Made by a program: the position numbers and the translations under genes | In this document: in pieces, positions 1 through 8,119 of the stretch | Layout of the letters: every line of letters begins with the position of its first letter | How positions within the stretch are numbered: the first letter of the stretch is position 1 | The notes under the pieces: model-generated | Databases searched by the model: none | What the model was told of the DNA's origin: nothing | Seen by the model: only the letters and a program-made list of their open reading frames with translations | Assembly: GCA_947592005.1 (NCBI GenBank) | Contig: CANQDJ010000009.1 | Coordinates: 1 to 39,747 of the forward strand | Source of the DNA: an uncultured Anaeroplasma sp. | GTDB lineage: Bacteria; Bacillota_I; Bacilli_A; Acholeplasmatales; Anaeroplasmataceae | Length of the DNA: 39,747 bases | Direction of reading: 5' to 3'

Positions 1-340
1 GACCTTTTTTAATTAAAAGAATAGCCTTTTCATACGTCTTCTCAAAATAATCCGAACCATAAAACACATTGGTAGGTGTATATCCCAGCCATCTTAAATC
101 TTCAATAATTCCTTCCACAAACTCTTGATCCTCTTTTGCGGGGTTCGTATCATCAAATCGCAAATTCGTCGTCCCATTAAATGCCTTTGCCAATTCAAAA
201 TTCGTAATGATCGCTCTAGCATGTCCTATATGTAAATAAGCATTCGGTTCTGGCGGAAAACGTGTCGCTATGGCATCTACCTTTCCGCTATCCAAATCGC
301 TTTGCATAATCGTTTTAATAAAATTATTTATTTCAGCCAT
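1..340 (-). CDS. glnS: Glutaminyl-tRNA synthetase, N-terminal part (cut by window edge)
   Basis: Class I aminoacyl-tRNA synthetase that charges tRNA-Gln in the cytoplasm. Only the first 113 residues are here; the rest lies left of base 1. The translation shows the glutamine-type HIGH region ([16 protein letters not shown], about residues 27-42), followed by the [12 protein letters not shown] segment typical of GlnRS and close GluRS relatives. The ATG at 340 has a strong GAGGTGAT ribosome site just upstream. The RFPPEPN form of the motif favours GlnRS over bacterial GluRS, which usually has RFAPSPTG. With only the N-terminus visible, a GluRS-like misassignment is possible but unlikely. Confidence 0.85.
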   Translation of the reverse strand, partial: MAEINNFIKTIMQSDLDSGKVDAIATRFPPEPNAYLHIGHARAIITNFELAKAFNGTTNLRFDDTNPAKEDQEFVEGIIEDLRWLGYTPTNVFYGSDYFEKTYEKAILLIKKG

Positions 341-365
341 TTTATCACCTCTCAAATATAGATTA

Positions 366-394
366 ATTATATACCAAAACAAAGTAAAACTCTA
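366..394 (-). promoter_or_regulatory. Candidate promoter of glnS
   Basis: On the minus strand a TATAAT lies at 366-371, with a weak TAGAGT-like -35 at 389-394 and a 17-base spacer. The start codon follows 25 bases downstream. The -10 is perfect but the -35 is poor, so this is a moderate call. Confidence 0.4.
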
Positions 395-411
395 CCGTTT
401 TTAGAAATAAA

Positions 412-436
412 ATAACAAAAATCCAAAGATTTCTCC
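412..436 (-). terminator. Weak terminator-like hairpin after tsaD
   Basis: Minus strand: AAATC / GATTT stem (419-423 with 428-432), 4-base loop, then a T-rich run. It is only a 5-bp stem, so termination may be partial and glnS may also be reached by read-through. Confidence 0.35.
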
Positions 437-446
437 CTCTTTTTTA

Positions 447-1451
447 TTATAAACTTTTCAATGGCAAAGACGGATCCGCATTTAAAGTAAAATCCTCCGT
501 TTTTGGATTCTTTTTATATTGATAATATCCACATACGGCAATCATAGCCGCATTATCCGTACAATACTTTATAGATGGAATATAAATCGTAAATCGATCC
601 TTCGCTTCTTGCATAAATCGTTCTTTTAGCCCTTGATTCGCCGATACGCCTCCCGCAACGATAATCGTATCACAATTTTTTTCTTTCGCTAATTTCAACG
701 TTTTATGAACCAATACTTCCGTTACACTATTTTGAAAAGTAGCACATAAATCTTCCACACGAATCGATTCTTTTCTTTGTTCGGCATTATGCACCAAATT
801 AATCACCGCACTCTTTAAACCGGAAAAAGAAAAATTATAACTGTTTTCTTCCAAATACACTCTCGGCAAAACATACGTTTCTTTCCCCAAATGAGCCAAT
901 CGATCGACATGCGGTCCACCAGGATACGGAAGTCCCACTACTCTCGCTACTTTATCATATGCTTCTCCCACCGCATCATCTAATGTTTGTCCGATAATTT
1001 CAAAATCAAAATGATCCTTCATATAAATCAATTCCGTATTTCCACCGGAAACCAATAAAGCAATACAAGGAAATTTCATATCGTGTTCTATCGCATTGGC
1101 ATAAATATGTCCTGCCAAATGATGAACCGCAAGTAACGGCTTATCATACATTAAAGCAAACGTCTTGGCAGCATTTACTCCAACCAACAACGAACCGACA
1201 AGACCAGGTCCTTGTGTTACGGCAACCAAATCGATTTCTTCCGGTTGGATTTGAGCAATCTTAAATGCCTCTTCAAAAACCAAAGAAATTTGATATACAT
1301 GATTTCTTGACGCAATTTCGGGAACAACCCCACCAAATCGTTCATGAATTTTAATCTGTGAATTTATAACATTCGCCAAAACTTCTTTCCCATCTTTCAC
1401 TATCGCAACCGAAGTTTCATCACAACTACTTTCAATTCCCAACACCAACAT
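447..1451 (-). CDS. tsaD: tRNA N6-adenosine threonylcarbamoyltransferase TsaD
   Basis: Transfers the threonylcarbamoyl group from threonylcarbamoyl-AMP to A37 of ANN-decoding tRNAs (t6A), working with TsaB and TsaE. At 334 residues it has the usual family length. It opens with LGIESSCDETSVAIV, carries GPGLVGSLLVG near residue 81 and the metal-binding HHLAGHIYAN segment (His residues near 107-111), and has the ASKHA-type LLVSGGNTELI and VAGGVSAN motifs. The last gene of a five-gene minus-strand operon that also carries tsaE and tsaB; only 4 bases separate it from the YbaK-like gene. Identification is firm. Confidence 0.97.
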   Translation of the reverse strand: MLVLGIESSCDETSVAIVKDGKEVLANVINSQIKIHERFGGVVPEIASRNHVYQISLVFEEAFKIAQIQPEEIDLVAVTQGPGLVGSLLVGVNAAKTFALMYDKPLLAVHHLAGHIYANAIEHDMKFPCIALLVSGGNTELIYMKDHFDFEIIGQTLDDAVGEAYDKVARVVGLPYPGGPHVDRLAHLGKETYVLPRVYLEENSYNFSFSGLKSAVINLVHNAEQRKESIRVEDLCATFQNSVTEVLVHKTLKLAKEKNCDTIIVAGGVSANQGLKERFMQEAKDRFTIYIPSIKYCTDNAAMIAVCGYYQYKKNPKTEDFTLNADPSLPLKSL

Positions 1452-1455
1452 AATA

Positions 1456-1929
1456 TTACTCCTTTATAATATCTTCGAACGTAAGAGAAATTACTTTTTC
1501 CAAATCTTTGGGATTCATTTCGATTTGAACCCCTATTTTCCCACCGGAAAATAAAATCGTATCCCATAACAATGCCGTTTTATCTACAATGGTAGGAAAT
1601 CCTTTTTTCATACCAATCGGACTACAACCGCCTCGAATATAGCCCGTAATCCATGGTAAATCTTTTACCGCAATCAACTCTAAATTCTTCACTCGAAAAA
1701 CCTTAGCCGCTTTTTTTAAATCTATTTCATCTATAACAGGCAATACACAAACAAAATATCTTCTTTCAAAATGAGCAACTATCGTTTTAAAAACCTGTTG
1801 CGGGGATTTACCGATTATTTTGGCAACTTCTACCCCATCGATAAATTCTTTTTCTTTATGAACATATTCTCTTGCCGAATATGGTATTTTCTTTTGTTCC
1901 AATATTCGCATTACATTCGTCTTTTCCAT
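1456..1929 (-). CDS. ybaK: YbaK/EbsC-type aminoacyl-tRNA deacylase
   Basis: A 157-residue single-domain protein of the YbaK/ProX-like editing family, which hydrolyses mischarged Cys-tRNA-Pro and related species in trans. The family pattern is visible in VAKIIGKSPQQVFKTIVAH, FVCVLPVIDEIDLKKAAKVF and GYIRGGCSPIGMKKGFPTIVD. The last contains the conserved GGxSPxG region, and the first the conserved Lys of the KT(I/L)V segment. An upstream TTG (1944) would add five residues, but the ATG at 1929 shares one base with the TAA of the preceding gene (TAATG), the usual coupled arrangement, so I chose it. Its place among t6A genes suggests a tRNA-quality cluster; that is inference. Confidence 0.87.
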   Translation of the reverse strand: MEKTNVMRILEQKKIPYSAREYVHKEKEFIDGVEVAKIIGKSPQQVFKTIVAHFERRYFVCVLPVIDEIDLKKAAKVFRVKNLELIAVKDLPWITGYIRGGCSPIGMKKGFPTIVDKTALLWDTILFSGGKIGVQIEMNPKDLEKVISLTFEDIIKE

Positions 1930-3047
1930 TATTTTCTTACCCAAGTATAAACAAATTCTTCACCGACAATATTCATTCCCATATCACAATACATATCATA
2001 TAATCTATCTTTATGATTCACACAAAGAAAAATATCTTGTACCTGTAATTGTTTTAAATCCTCTATAACTAAATCCATAAAACAAAATTCATATCCTTGT
2101 TTATGGACTTCTCCTATTTTCGCCGAATTCTTATATATATAACTATATAAAATACCAACCAATTCGTTCTTCTGCCAAATGCCATATAATATGATTTTAT
2201 TCTTTTCATTTAAATCCATATATCGTTGAGCGTTTTTTTCACTATATTCCATTCCGCCATTCAAAATCTCATACGAATACATAAAATCATATATTTCCCT
2301 TTTGTCTTTATCATCTAATCTACGAACAAAATACCCTTTTTCCTTCTTTACTTTTAATTTATAGATATTACTATGCATATAAACCATATCATCTACCGAA
2401 AAATTCGGCAAATCTACGAAAGATTGCCACCGAATTTGAACAAAATCTTTCGCATTTCGAACCAAATTATCGATAACATGGATATCCATTTGATGAAGTC
2501 TATAAAAATTATGTTGATAATTATCCGGTTGACTTATATCATAAACTTTTGTATAGGAATCACAATATTCAAACTCGGCAAACATTTGTAAATACGCATC
2601 TTCTATATCATCAAAAGGAACAAAAGTTTTCTGCATCATATACGCATCGGTTCCGTCCGAATAATAATTCTTCCGAATTCGTATCATCTGAAATCCGAAT
2701 TTCTCATAAATATGAATGGCAATGCCATTATCTTTTCTCACTTCCAAAACGGCAGATATGACTTTCTTTTGATAAAAGAAATCCAATACATACGCCAAAA
2801 GATAACTTCCTTTTCCTTTTCGTTGAACGGATTCTTCCATACAAAAATTAAGAATTTCCAAAGAATATCCGTCAAATATAGTAGAAATATACCCTATAAT
2901 TTTATGATTTTCTTCATATACAAAATAAAAAGTAAACGCATTATCCAAATCGGCAAGCATCCGATCATAACCTAAAGTCGTATGAAGAATCCGTTGTTCC
3001 AAATCCACTAAATATTCTATATCTTCTTTGTTATATAACCGTATCAT
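1929..3047 (-). CDS. RimI-like GNAT acetyltransferase with a second, divergent GNAT-like C-terminal domain
   Basis: 372 residues, more than twice the length of a normal RimI. Residues 1-140 form a GNAT domain: VEES-like acetyl-CoA loop MEESVQRKGKGSYLLAYVL near 71-89, then LEVRKDNGIAIHIYEKFGF. The rest (about 225-372) looks like a second, degenerate GNAT fold. It has KNELVGILYSYIY and ends FLCVNHKDRLYDMYCDMGM...VGEEFVYTW, which is the usual beta5-alpha4 ending, but it lacks a clear Q/RxxGxG/A loop. RimI (N-terminal acetylation of ribosomal protein S18) is often encoded between tsaB and tsaD, which supports the first domain's assignment. Start and stop both overlap neighbours (ATGA with tsaB, TAATG with the YbaK-like gene). 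The substrate of the extra domain is unknown. Confidence 0.78.
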   Translation of the reverse strand: MIRLYNKEDIEYLVDLEQRILHTTLGYDRMLADLDNAFTFYFVYEENHKIIGYISTIFDGYSLEILNFCMEESVQRKGKGSYLLAYVLDFFYQKKVISAVLEVRKDNGIAIHIYEKFGFQMIRIRKNYYSDGTDAYMMQKTFVPFDDIEDAYLQMFAEFEYCDSYTKVYDISQPDNYQHNFYRLHQMDIHVIDNLVRNAKDFVQIRWQSFVDLPNFSVDDMVYMHSNIYKLKVKKEKGYFVRRLDDKDKREIYDFMYSYEILNGGMEYSEKNAQRYMDLNEKNKIILYGIWQKNELVGILYSYIYKNSAKIGEVHKQGYEFCFMDLVIEDLKQLQVQDIFLCVNHKDRLYDMYCDMGMNIVGEEFVYTWVRK

Positions 3048-3619
3048 ACCGCATTCCTTTCGGCTTCGGTTTCTCTTAAATAATTCGGGACAAACAAACG
3101 AGGTTCTTCTACAAATTCCGCATTTTCAAAACAATAAATAGGATCTACTTTAAAATTATCTTCCGTAACCTCTGTTTGAACAGAATATTTTTCCAACTCG
3201 GTATAACTATATAATCCGTCTGCCAATAAAACTTCTTTGGTAGAAATGTTTTTCACACATGAGAAGGCGTTTCCTCTCCTTGCATCGATAGAAACTTTAC
3301 AAATTCCTTTAAAACCGGAAGCCATCAACGTAAGAGTGGATATGGCATACAGTTGAATGGAAGAAAATGTGGCAAGAATTTTGCCGACGGTAACACTCAT
3401 TCGCACTCCCGTATATGAACCTGGGCCATATCCGATCACAACCGCATCTAAATCCCGAGATGAAAGATGATTCTGTTTTAATGCCTCATCAAGAACAGAT
3501 ACGATATATTTCGCATGATCGTTTTTCCCTTCTATGTATTTTTCATAACAAACCGTATTTTCTATAACCAATGCCAAATATAGTCTTTTTGTTGAAGAAT
3601 CCAACACAATATATTTCAA
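3044..3619 (-). CDS. tsaB: t6A biosynthesis scaffold protein TsaB
   Basis: Inactive TsaD paralogue that binds TsaD and TsaE in the threonylcarbamoyl transfer complex. 191 residues. It begins MKYIVLDSSTKRLYLALV and has the signature GYGPGSYTGVRMSVTVGKILA at about 63-83, followed by the AISTLTLMA segment. It is slightly shorter than the E. coli protein but like many Bacillota forms. Overlaps tsaE by 4 bases upstream and the GNAT gene by 4 bases downstream (ATGA in both cases), so the three are translationally coupled. Confidence 0.94.
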   Translation of the reverse strand: MKYIVLDSSTKRLYLALVIENTVCYEKYIEGKNDHAKYIVSVLDEALKQNHLSSRDLDAVVIGYGPGSYTGVRMSVTVGKILATFSSIQLYAISTLTLMASGFKGICKVSIDARRGNAFSCVKNISTKEVLLADGLYSYTELEKYSVQTEVTEDNFKVDPIYCFENAEFVEEPRLFVPNYLRETEAERNAV

Positions 3620-4065
3620 TTTAACTCACCTACCATCGTTTCATATCGGCTACCATTTCCCGTAATCTCTATTTCTCTTTGAAATTCATCTTTTCTTTTC
3701 ATATTAATCATAAGGTATTCTTTTGGCAAAATTTCTTCTACCTGAAAAGCCCACTCAATTACACAAATTCCATCGGTTTCCATATATTCTTCCAAATCAA
3801 AATCATACCCTACTCCATTTAAACGATATAAATCCAAATGATACAATGGGCAATCTTTTCCTCGATAGGTCTTTACAATAGTAAACGTCGGAGAATTGAT
3901 AACCTCTTGAACCTCTAAGGCTTTCCCGATTCCTTTGGTTAATGTCGTTTTACCTGCCGATAAATCTCCCGTCAATAAAACCACATCTCCTCTATGAAGT
4001 TGTTTACCGATTTTATATCCCAACTCAATCGTTTGATCGGCATTTTCCGTTTGAAACTTTTTCAT
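3616..4065 (-). CDS. tsaE: t6A biosynthesis ATPase TsaE
   Basis: P-loop ATPase that resets the TsaBD complex after each cycle. 149 residues from the chosen start. Walker A is GDLSAGKTTL at about 33-42, followed by SPTFTIV and the YHLDLYRL strand, both family hallmarks, and by VIEWA. The open frame extends 30 codons further upstream, but that stretch contains the terminator of the preceding gene and this gene's own -10. The ATG at 4065 has GGTGAT five bases ahead of it, so it is the true start. First gene of the tsa operon. Confidence 0.94.
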   Translation of the reverse strand: MKKFQTENADQTIELGYKIGKQLHRGDVVLLTGDLSAGKTTLTKGIGKALEVQEVINSPTFTIVKTYRGKDCPLYHLDLYRLNGVGYDFDLEEYMETDGICVIEWAFQVEEILPKEYLMINMKRKDEFQREIEITGNGSRYETMVGELN

Positions 4066-4081
4066 AAAATCACCAAAAATT

Positions 4082-4087
4082 ATTATA
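4082..4087 (-). promoter_or_regulatory. -10 element of the tsa operon
   Basis: TATAAT preceded by TG (extended -10: TGATATAAT on the minus strand). It lies 16 bases upstream of the tsaE ATG, with the GGTGAT ribosome site in between. No good -35 is visible because the upstream terminator occupies that position. The predicted 5' leader is only about 10 bases. Confidence 0.6.
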
Positions 4088-4101
4088 TCATAGAATGAAA
4101 T

Positions 4102-4150
4102 TAAAAAACATAAAAACCTCGTTTCTATTTGCAAGAAAACGGGGTTTTTA
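4102..4150 (-). terminator. Rho-independent terminator of the HD-GYP gene
   Basis: Minus strand: AAAACCCCGTTT pairs with AAACGAGGTTTT (one G-U) around an 11-base loop, followed by a T-rich tail. It begins within a few bases of the stop codon and separates this gene from tsaE. Confidence 0.8.
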
Positions 4151-4154
4151 TCCA

Positions 4155-5960
4155 TTATCGTTGATTTTTATCGTAATTTTTATAAATGTCGTAATATAAA
4201 TCTTCTCTTCCGAAGTTTACGGATTTTTCGATTTCGGCAAAAACTTTTGGATTTTGAAACATTTCTACAACTTGCGGACTATATCGAGTACCGCTTTGAT
4301 CTACCAATTCTTGAACCACTTCTGCCAATGCTTTTTTCTTGGCATAACATCGTCCCAAATAATCGGTTGCCGCATCTATGGTATCTGCCACAACCAAAAT
4401 GTCGACCAAAGGTTTATTCGAATAAATTTTTTTCAATCCTCTCGGATAGCCACCTTCTCCATTAAAAAATACATGGTGATATAAAATACCATCTAATACT
4501 TCTTGTGGACACCCAATATTATCTTTTAGTATCCGATATCCGGATTCCGGATGTTTCTTTATGACTTCAAATTCAATATCCGTTAATTTACGACTAGAAT
4601 TAGAAATATAACTCATACAGTCATATTTCCCTATATCATGTAAAGATGCCATCATCTGCATACTTGATAATATTTTGTTTTTATTTGCCAAAACTCTTTC
4701 CAATGAATATCGATCTAAAATACCCACAAAATAATCCGGATTCGATTCTAATAACGCTTTGGTCAAAATATCACAAATCATACATACCATTTTTGTATGT
4801 AAAAAAGTGGAACGATGACGAAAAATGGTAAAATGATATATGATTTGTTGAATCTTATTAAACTCAATTCTCGAAGTAGATACAAGCAAAAATAAAATGA
4901 TGGCTCTATCATAATTTAAAACATTTTCATCATTTTTAAATTCTTCGATGTATTCCAATGCCCTATTGATTTTTTCTTCCACAGCCGATTCATATTGTTT
5001 TAGATGTTTACCAAAAGAAAAATAATATTCTAAGAAATAGGTAGCCATAGTGAAGATACATTCTAATCGTTCGGAATCGGATTGGTCGGCAGTCGGCGTA
5101 GATAATTTATTTAATTCGTATAATAAATCCTCAATCGTTATCATTTTAGCATGATATTTGATAGCATAAATGGTATAAAGAGTAATCAAATCACTCGGTT
5201 TAGATATTTGAGAATTATATTGTCTTAATTGATAAGCTTTCAAAGCGACATTTAAAACTTCATTGGCACTTTTCAAATCAATATTTTTGCTGGTACGAAA
5301 AAGAGAAATAACGGTTGCCATATTTTTATAAATAGATAAAATCATAGGTTGTAAGAAATCATGTAATTCCGGTTCCAAACTTTCCGCAAAAGAAAAGAAA
5401 GAAAGGATTTCTTTGCCATAAGACAATGTTTTATTTACATCTTTATTTGTATAATACAATATTCTATTCCCATAACAACGTATAAAATATTTTTTTGTTT
5501 CCATATCAAAAAGATGAAAAGAATCCAAATAATCAATACTCTCCAAAAAATAGTATTTCTTAGATATATCGGAATATCTATTGGCATAATATTCTGTTAT
5601 ACCGGCATAGTATATTTCTTTAATAATTTTATGAACATCGTTCTTCTTTTTGGCATTTTTCAATAAAAGTTCATGAACACGAAACGCTATCGCAATATCT
5701 TTAGAACGAAATCCGTTATATAACTCATTGGCAAAATCAAATAATGTGTTATATTCTTCTTCTGTCAATTCTCTTCCCTTTTCATAAGGAATCAATAATT
5801 CCAATATACGATTATTTTCTTCGAATATTTCTCTTTTTTGTAGAGATAAATTAGATAAAGTATCTATAAATTCTTCCTTATTTTCATTAGAGTAGACATA
5901 ATTCTCTAATTCAAAATATCGATTTAAGTTTTTAACATACTTATCAAATTCCAACTTCAT
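4155..5960 (-). CDS. HD-GYP domain phosphohydrolase with helical N-terminal region
   Basis: 601 residues. The C-terminal 200 carry an HD-GYP domain, the class that hydrolyses cyclic di-GMP: an early His in FLHTKMVCMICD, the metal motif MASLHDIGKYD, KKHPESGYRIL, then HHVFFNGEGGYPRGL, which retains the GYP core but has HHVFFNG in place of the usual HHE..DG. DTIDAATDYLGRCY follows. The first ~370 residues are predicted helical, TPR-like by pattern, with no membrane segment, so the protein should be cytosolic and sense something through the helical part. I start at the ATG at 5960 because AGGTG lies nine bases upstream; a GTG at 5972 overlaps the ribosome site. Whether it is an active c-di-GMP phosphodiesterase is inferred. 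A GGDEF protein at about 24-25 kb could be its counterpart. Confidence 0.8.
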   Translation of the reverse strand: MKLEFDKYVKNLNRYFELENYVYSNENKEEFIDTLSNLSLQKREIFEENNRILELLIPYEKGRELTEEEYNTLFDFANELYNGFRSKDIAIAFRVHELLLKNAKKKNDVHKIIKEIYYAGITEYYANRYSDISKKYYFLESIDYLDSFHLFDMETKKYFIRCYGNRILYYTNKDVNKTLSYGKEILSFFSFAESLEPELHDFLQPMILSIYKNMATVISLFRTSKNIDLKSANEVLNVALKAYQLRQYNSQISKPSDLITLYTIYAIKYHAKMITIEDLLYELNKLSTPTADQSDSERLECIFTMATYFLEYYFSFGKHLKQYESAVEEKINRALEYIEEFKNDENVLNYDRAIILFLLVSTSRIEFNKIQQIIYHFTIFRHRSTFLHTKMVCMICDILTKALLESNPDYFVGILDRYSLERVLANKNKILSSMQMMASLHDIGKYDCMSYISNSSRKLTDIEFEVIKKHPESGYRILKDNIGCPQEVLDGILYHHVFFNGEGGYPRGLKKIYSNKPLVDILVVADTIDAATDYLGRCYAKKKALAEVVQELVDQSGTRYSPQVVEMFQNPKVFAEIEKSVNFGREDLYYDIYKNYDKNQR

Positions 5961-5980
5961 TTCTCTATTCACCTTTTTTA

Positions 5981-6009
5981 ATTATACAACAAAAACAAAT
6001 TTATGGCAA
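5981..6009 (-). promoter_or_regulatory. Promoter of the HD-GYP gene
   Basis: Minus strand TTGCCA (6004-6009), 17-base spacer, TATAAT (5981-5986). The AGGTG ribosome site starts within about 6 bases of the -10, giving a very short leader. Confidence 0.75.
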
Positions 6010-6080
6010 ATTTCAAAAAAAGAAAGACATTATTATAAATAAATCCTTTCCTATTCGCATTTCTCAAAACTCTACCCTAT

Positions 6081-6992
6081 TTATACTTTTTTTGACTGTT
6101 TTAAATTAGATAATACAATATATACCACCAATAAAATTATACTTCCCCCAATCACAACCAAAAAAAGAACCCAAGTAGGTATTGCCGTATCAAATAGTAC
6201 CAATTTCCCGTCAAAAGAAAGGCGAATTTGTTCCGCAATTTCAGTAGGAACAGATTCTTCTGTTTGTAAATGACGAATAACACCATTCATATAATATTGC
6301 CTAAACAGTACCGTTCCGTATGTACTAGGTAAAAAACTTAAGAAATTTTTTATACCTTCCCCAAATTGAGATATAGGCATATAAGCACCACTTATAAATC
6401 CATACATGGAAGATATAAGAGTCGATACGGCAGAATGAACTCCCTGTGAAGAGATAAACATTCCAATAACCGATGCGAATAAACTACCGAATAAACACAT
6501 ACAGACGGTAGATACCATAAGCATTATTACATCTAAAAAAGTAAGATAAAATCCAACACACGCAAGATAAATAAGACTAATAATAAATACAATAATACTA
6601 ATTAAAAACGTAGTTAAAAAATTAGATATAAAATAGGATATTAACAATGTGGATCTTTTAACCGGTGTTAAATTCAAATCTTGAATGGATCTATTTAATT
6701 TATCCAACACCATTATATTCGAACAAAACGCTACGGTTACACAAGAAACAGAAATTATAGAAGAAAATAACCAACCTCCACAAAAGGCTTCAACGGCTTT
6801 TTTACTGGTTTCTACACCTTCCGGCATAAGATTGGTTATCGTATCAGCATAAACATTCTTTAAAAAAGTTAAAAACAATACAATTAATATAAGAGGAGTA
6901 ATTAAAGAAACAAAAAAAGTCATTTTGTCCTTAAAATATAATTTAATATTTCTACTTACCAAAGAAAAAAGTTTTCTTACTTCACCATTCAT
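6081..6992 (-). CDS. ABC-2 type exporter permease
   Basis: 303-residue integral membrane protein with about six hydrophobic segments: near residues 24-44, a middle group between 75 and 200, and the last at 272-292. It has the ABC-2 layout, with a large first extracytoplasmic loop (about 45-75) and the conserved stretch around LDKLNRSIQDLNLTPVKRSTLLISYFISN. It follows the ATPase gene with a 5-base gap and forms an exporter with it. The cargo (drug, antibiotic, lipid or polysaccharide) cannot be read from the sequence. Confidence 0.88.
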   Translation of the reverse strand: MNGEVRKLFSLVSRNIKLYFKDKMTFFVSLITPLILIVLFLTFLKNVYADTITNLMPEGVETSKKAVEAFCGGWLFSSIISVSCVTVAFCSNIMVLDKLNRSIQDLNLTPVKRSTLLISYFISNFLTTFLISIIVFIISLIYLACVGFYLTFLDVIMLMVSTVCMCLFGSLFASVIGMFISSQGVHSAVSTLISSMYGFISGAYMPISQFGEGIKNFLSFLPSTYGTVLFRQYYMNGVIRHLQTEESVPTEIAEQIRLSFDGKLVLFDTAIPTWVLFLVVIGGSIILLVVYIVLSNLKQSKKV

Positions 6993-6997
6993 ACTAC

Positions 6998-7915
6998 TTA
7001 CTCCTTCAAATCCTTACCCGTTATATTTAGAAAAACATTATCCATTTTCCCTTTAAAAACTTCAAAATCAAAAATACTTTTCTCATAATTTATAATAATA
7101 TCTTTGGCTTGTTCTATATTATCCAATTCAATTTCCAAAACCTTATCCGTCTTTATGAATTTTATTCCGGCTTCTTCTAATAAATTCGGTAAAGTTTCAT
7201 CATACTTATATATTTTTAAAAAGTCATTGGCATATTTATTCTTTAAATTATTCGGTGTATCGTCGGCAACAATTCTTCCGCTATCTATAATAACAATCGT
7301 ATCTGCCTCATCAGCTTCTTCCATATAATGCGTAGTTAAAATAATAGTAAGTTCTTTTGTTTGTCTTAAATCAGACAAAAGTTTCCATACCAAAATTCTT
7401 GTTTTAGGATCTAACCCCGTAGTCGGTTCATCTAATATTAAAATCTCGGGATTATGAATCAAAGCCCTTGCGATATCAACTCTTCTTTTTTGACCACCAC
7501 TTAATTTATAAAAAGACCGATGTAAAATGTCTTTAAATTCTAAGGCCTCAGCAAGATAATTCAAATTTTCTTTAAATTTTTCCTTACTCAAACCATATAA
7601 ATCCGCTTTAAATTTTAAATTCTCAAAAACAGTAAGTTTTAAATCAAGAAGTGAATTTTGAAAAACAACACCAAGTTTGGGTTTAATTTTACTAAGATCT
7701 TTATCCAAATTTAAACCATCGATACGAACTTCTCCACTATCTTTTTCTAATTGCCCACATAAAATATTTATCGTTGTTGATTTCCCAGCCCCATTTAATC
7801 CGAGAAAAGCAAAAAATTCTCCCTTTTTAATTGAAAAAGAAATATCATCAACTGCCTTTACATCTTTAAAATATTTTTTTAAATGTTTAATTTCAATAAT
7901 ACTATCTGCCATCAT
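6998..7915 (-). CDS. ABC transporter ATP-binding protein (ABC-2 exporter)
   Basis: 305 residues. Walker A GLNGAGKST at about 39-47, signature LSGGQKRRVDIARAL at about 138-152, Walker B EILILDEPTTGLDP, H-loop TTHYMEEADEAD. The C-terminal 80 residues match the DrrA/NatA-type extension seen in drug and sodium exporters. Two adjacent ATGs occur; both are well placed after an AGGAAG site, and I keep the first. Pairs with the downstream permease. Confidence 0.92.
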   Translation of the reverse strand: MMADSIIEIKHLKKYFKDVKAVDDISFSIKKGEFFAFLGLNGAGKSTTINILCGQLEKDSGEVRIDGLNLDKDLSKIKPKLGVVFQNSLLDLKLTVFENLKFKADLYGLSKEKFKENLNYLAEALEFKDILHRSFYKLSGGQKRRVDIARALIHNPEILILDEPTTGLDPKTRILVWKLLSDLRQTKELTIILTTHYMEEADEADTIVIIDSGRIVADDTPNNLKNKYANDFLKIYKYDETLPNLLEEAGIKFIKTDKVLEIELDNIEQAKDIIINYEKSIFDFEVFKGKMDNVFLNITGKDLKE

Positions 7916-7949
7916 TTTATCTTCCTTAATTTACCTTCACGTTTCTTAC

Positions 7950-7977
7950 ATTATATCGCAAAAAAGAATAAAATCAA
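7950..7977 (-). promoter_or_regulatory. Promoter of the ABC exporter operon
   Basis: Minus strand TTGATT (7972-7977), 16-base spacer, TATAAT (7950-7955), about 35 bases upstream of the ATPase start. Confidence 0.65.
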
Positions 7978-8031
7978 TTAATAAAAAACCTACATAATAT
8001 CCCTTATTTATTACCATAAACTAATAGCCAA

Positions 8032-8062
8032 GAAAAAATGCACCTAAAACATTTAAGTGTAT
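8032..8062 (-). terminator. Terminator of the penicillin-binding protein gene
   Basis: Minus strand stem CACTTAAA / TTTAGGTG (8 bp, one G-U, loop of 3), followed by a run of six T. It lies about 60 bases after the stop codon at 8120. Confidence 0.7.
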
Positions 8063-8119
8063 TTCATATATAATTTAGAAATGAATTTCACTATCAATAA
8101 ATTCAAAATGGTAAATTAT

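Noticed and set aside
341-446. T-box or other riboswitch upstream of glnS
   Set aside because: The leader is only about 20 bases after the -10; there is no room for a T-box stem or antiterminator.
2373-2975. Several plus-strand open frames opposite the GNAT gene
   Set aside because: They overlap a clearly conserved gene, have no ribosome sites and show no recognisable protein pattern.
4066-4155. Thirty extra N-terminal residues on TsaE
   Set aside because: That stretch contains the upstream gene's terminator and the -10 of tsaE, and TsaE homologues begin at the internal Met.
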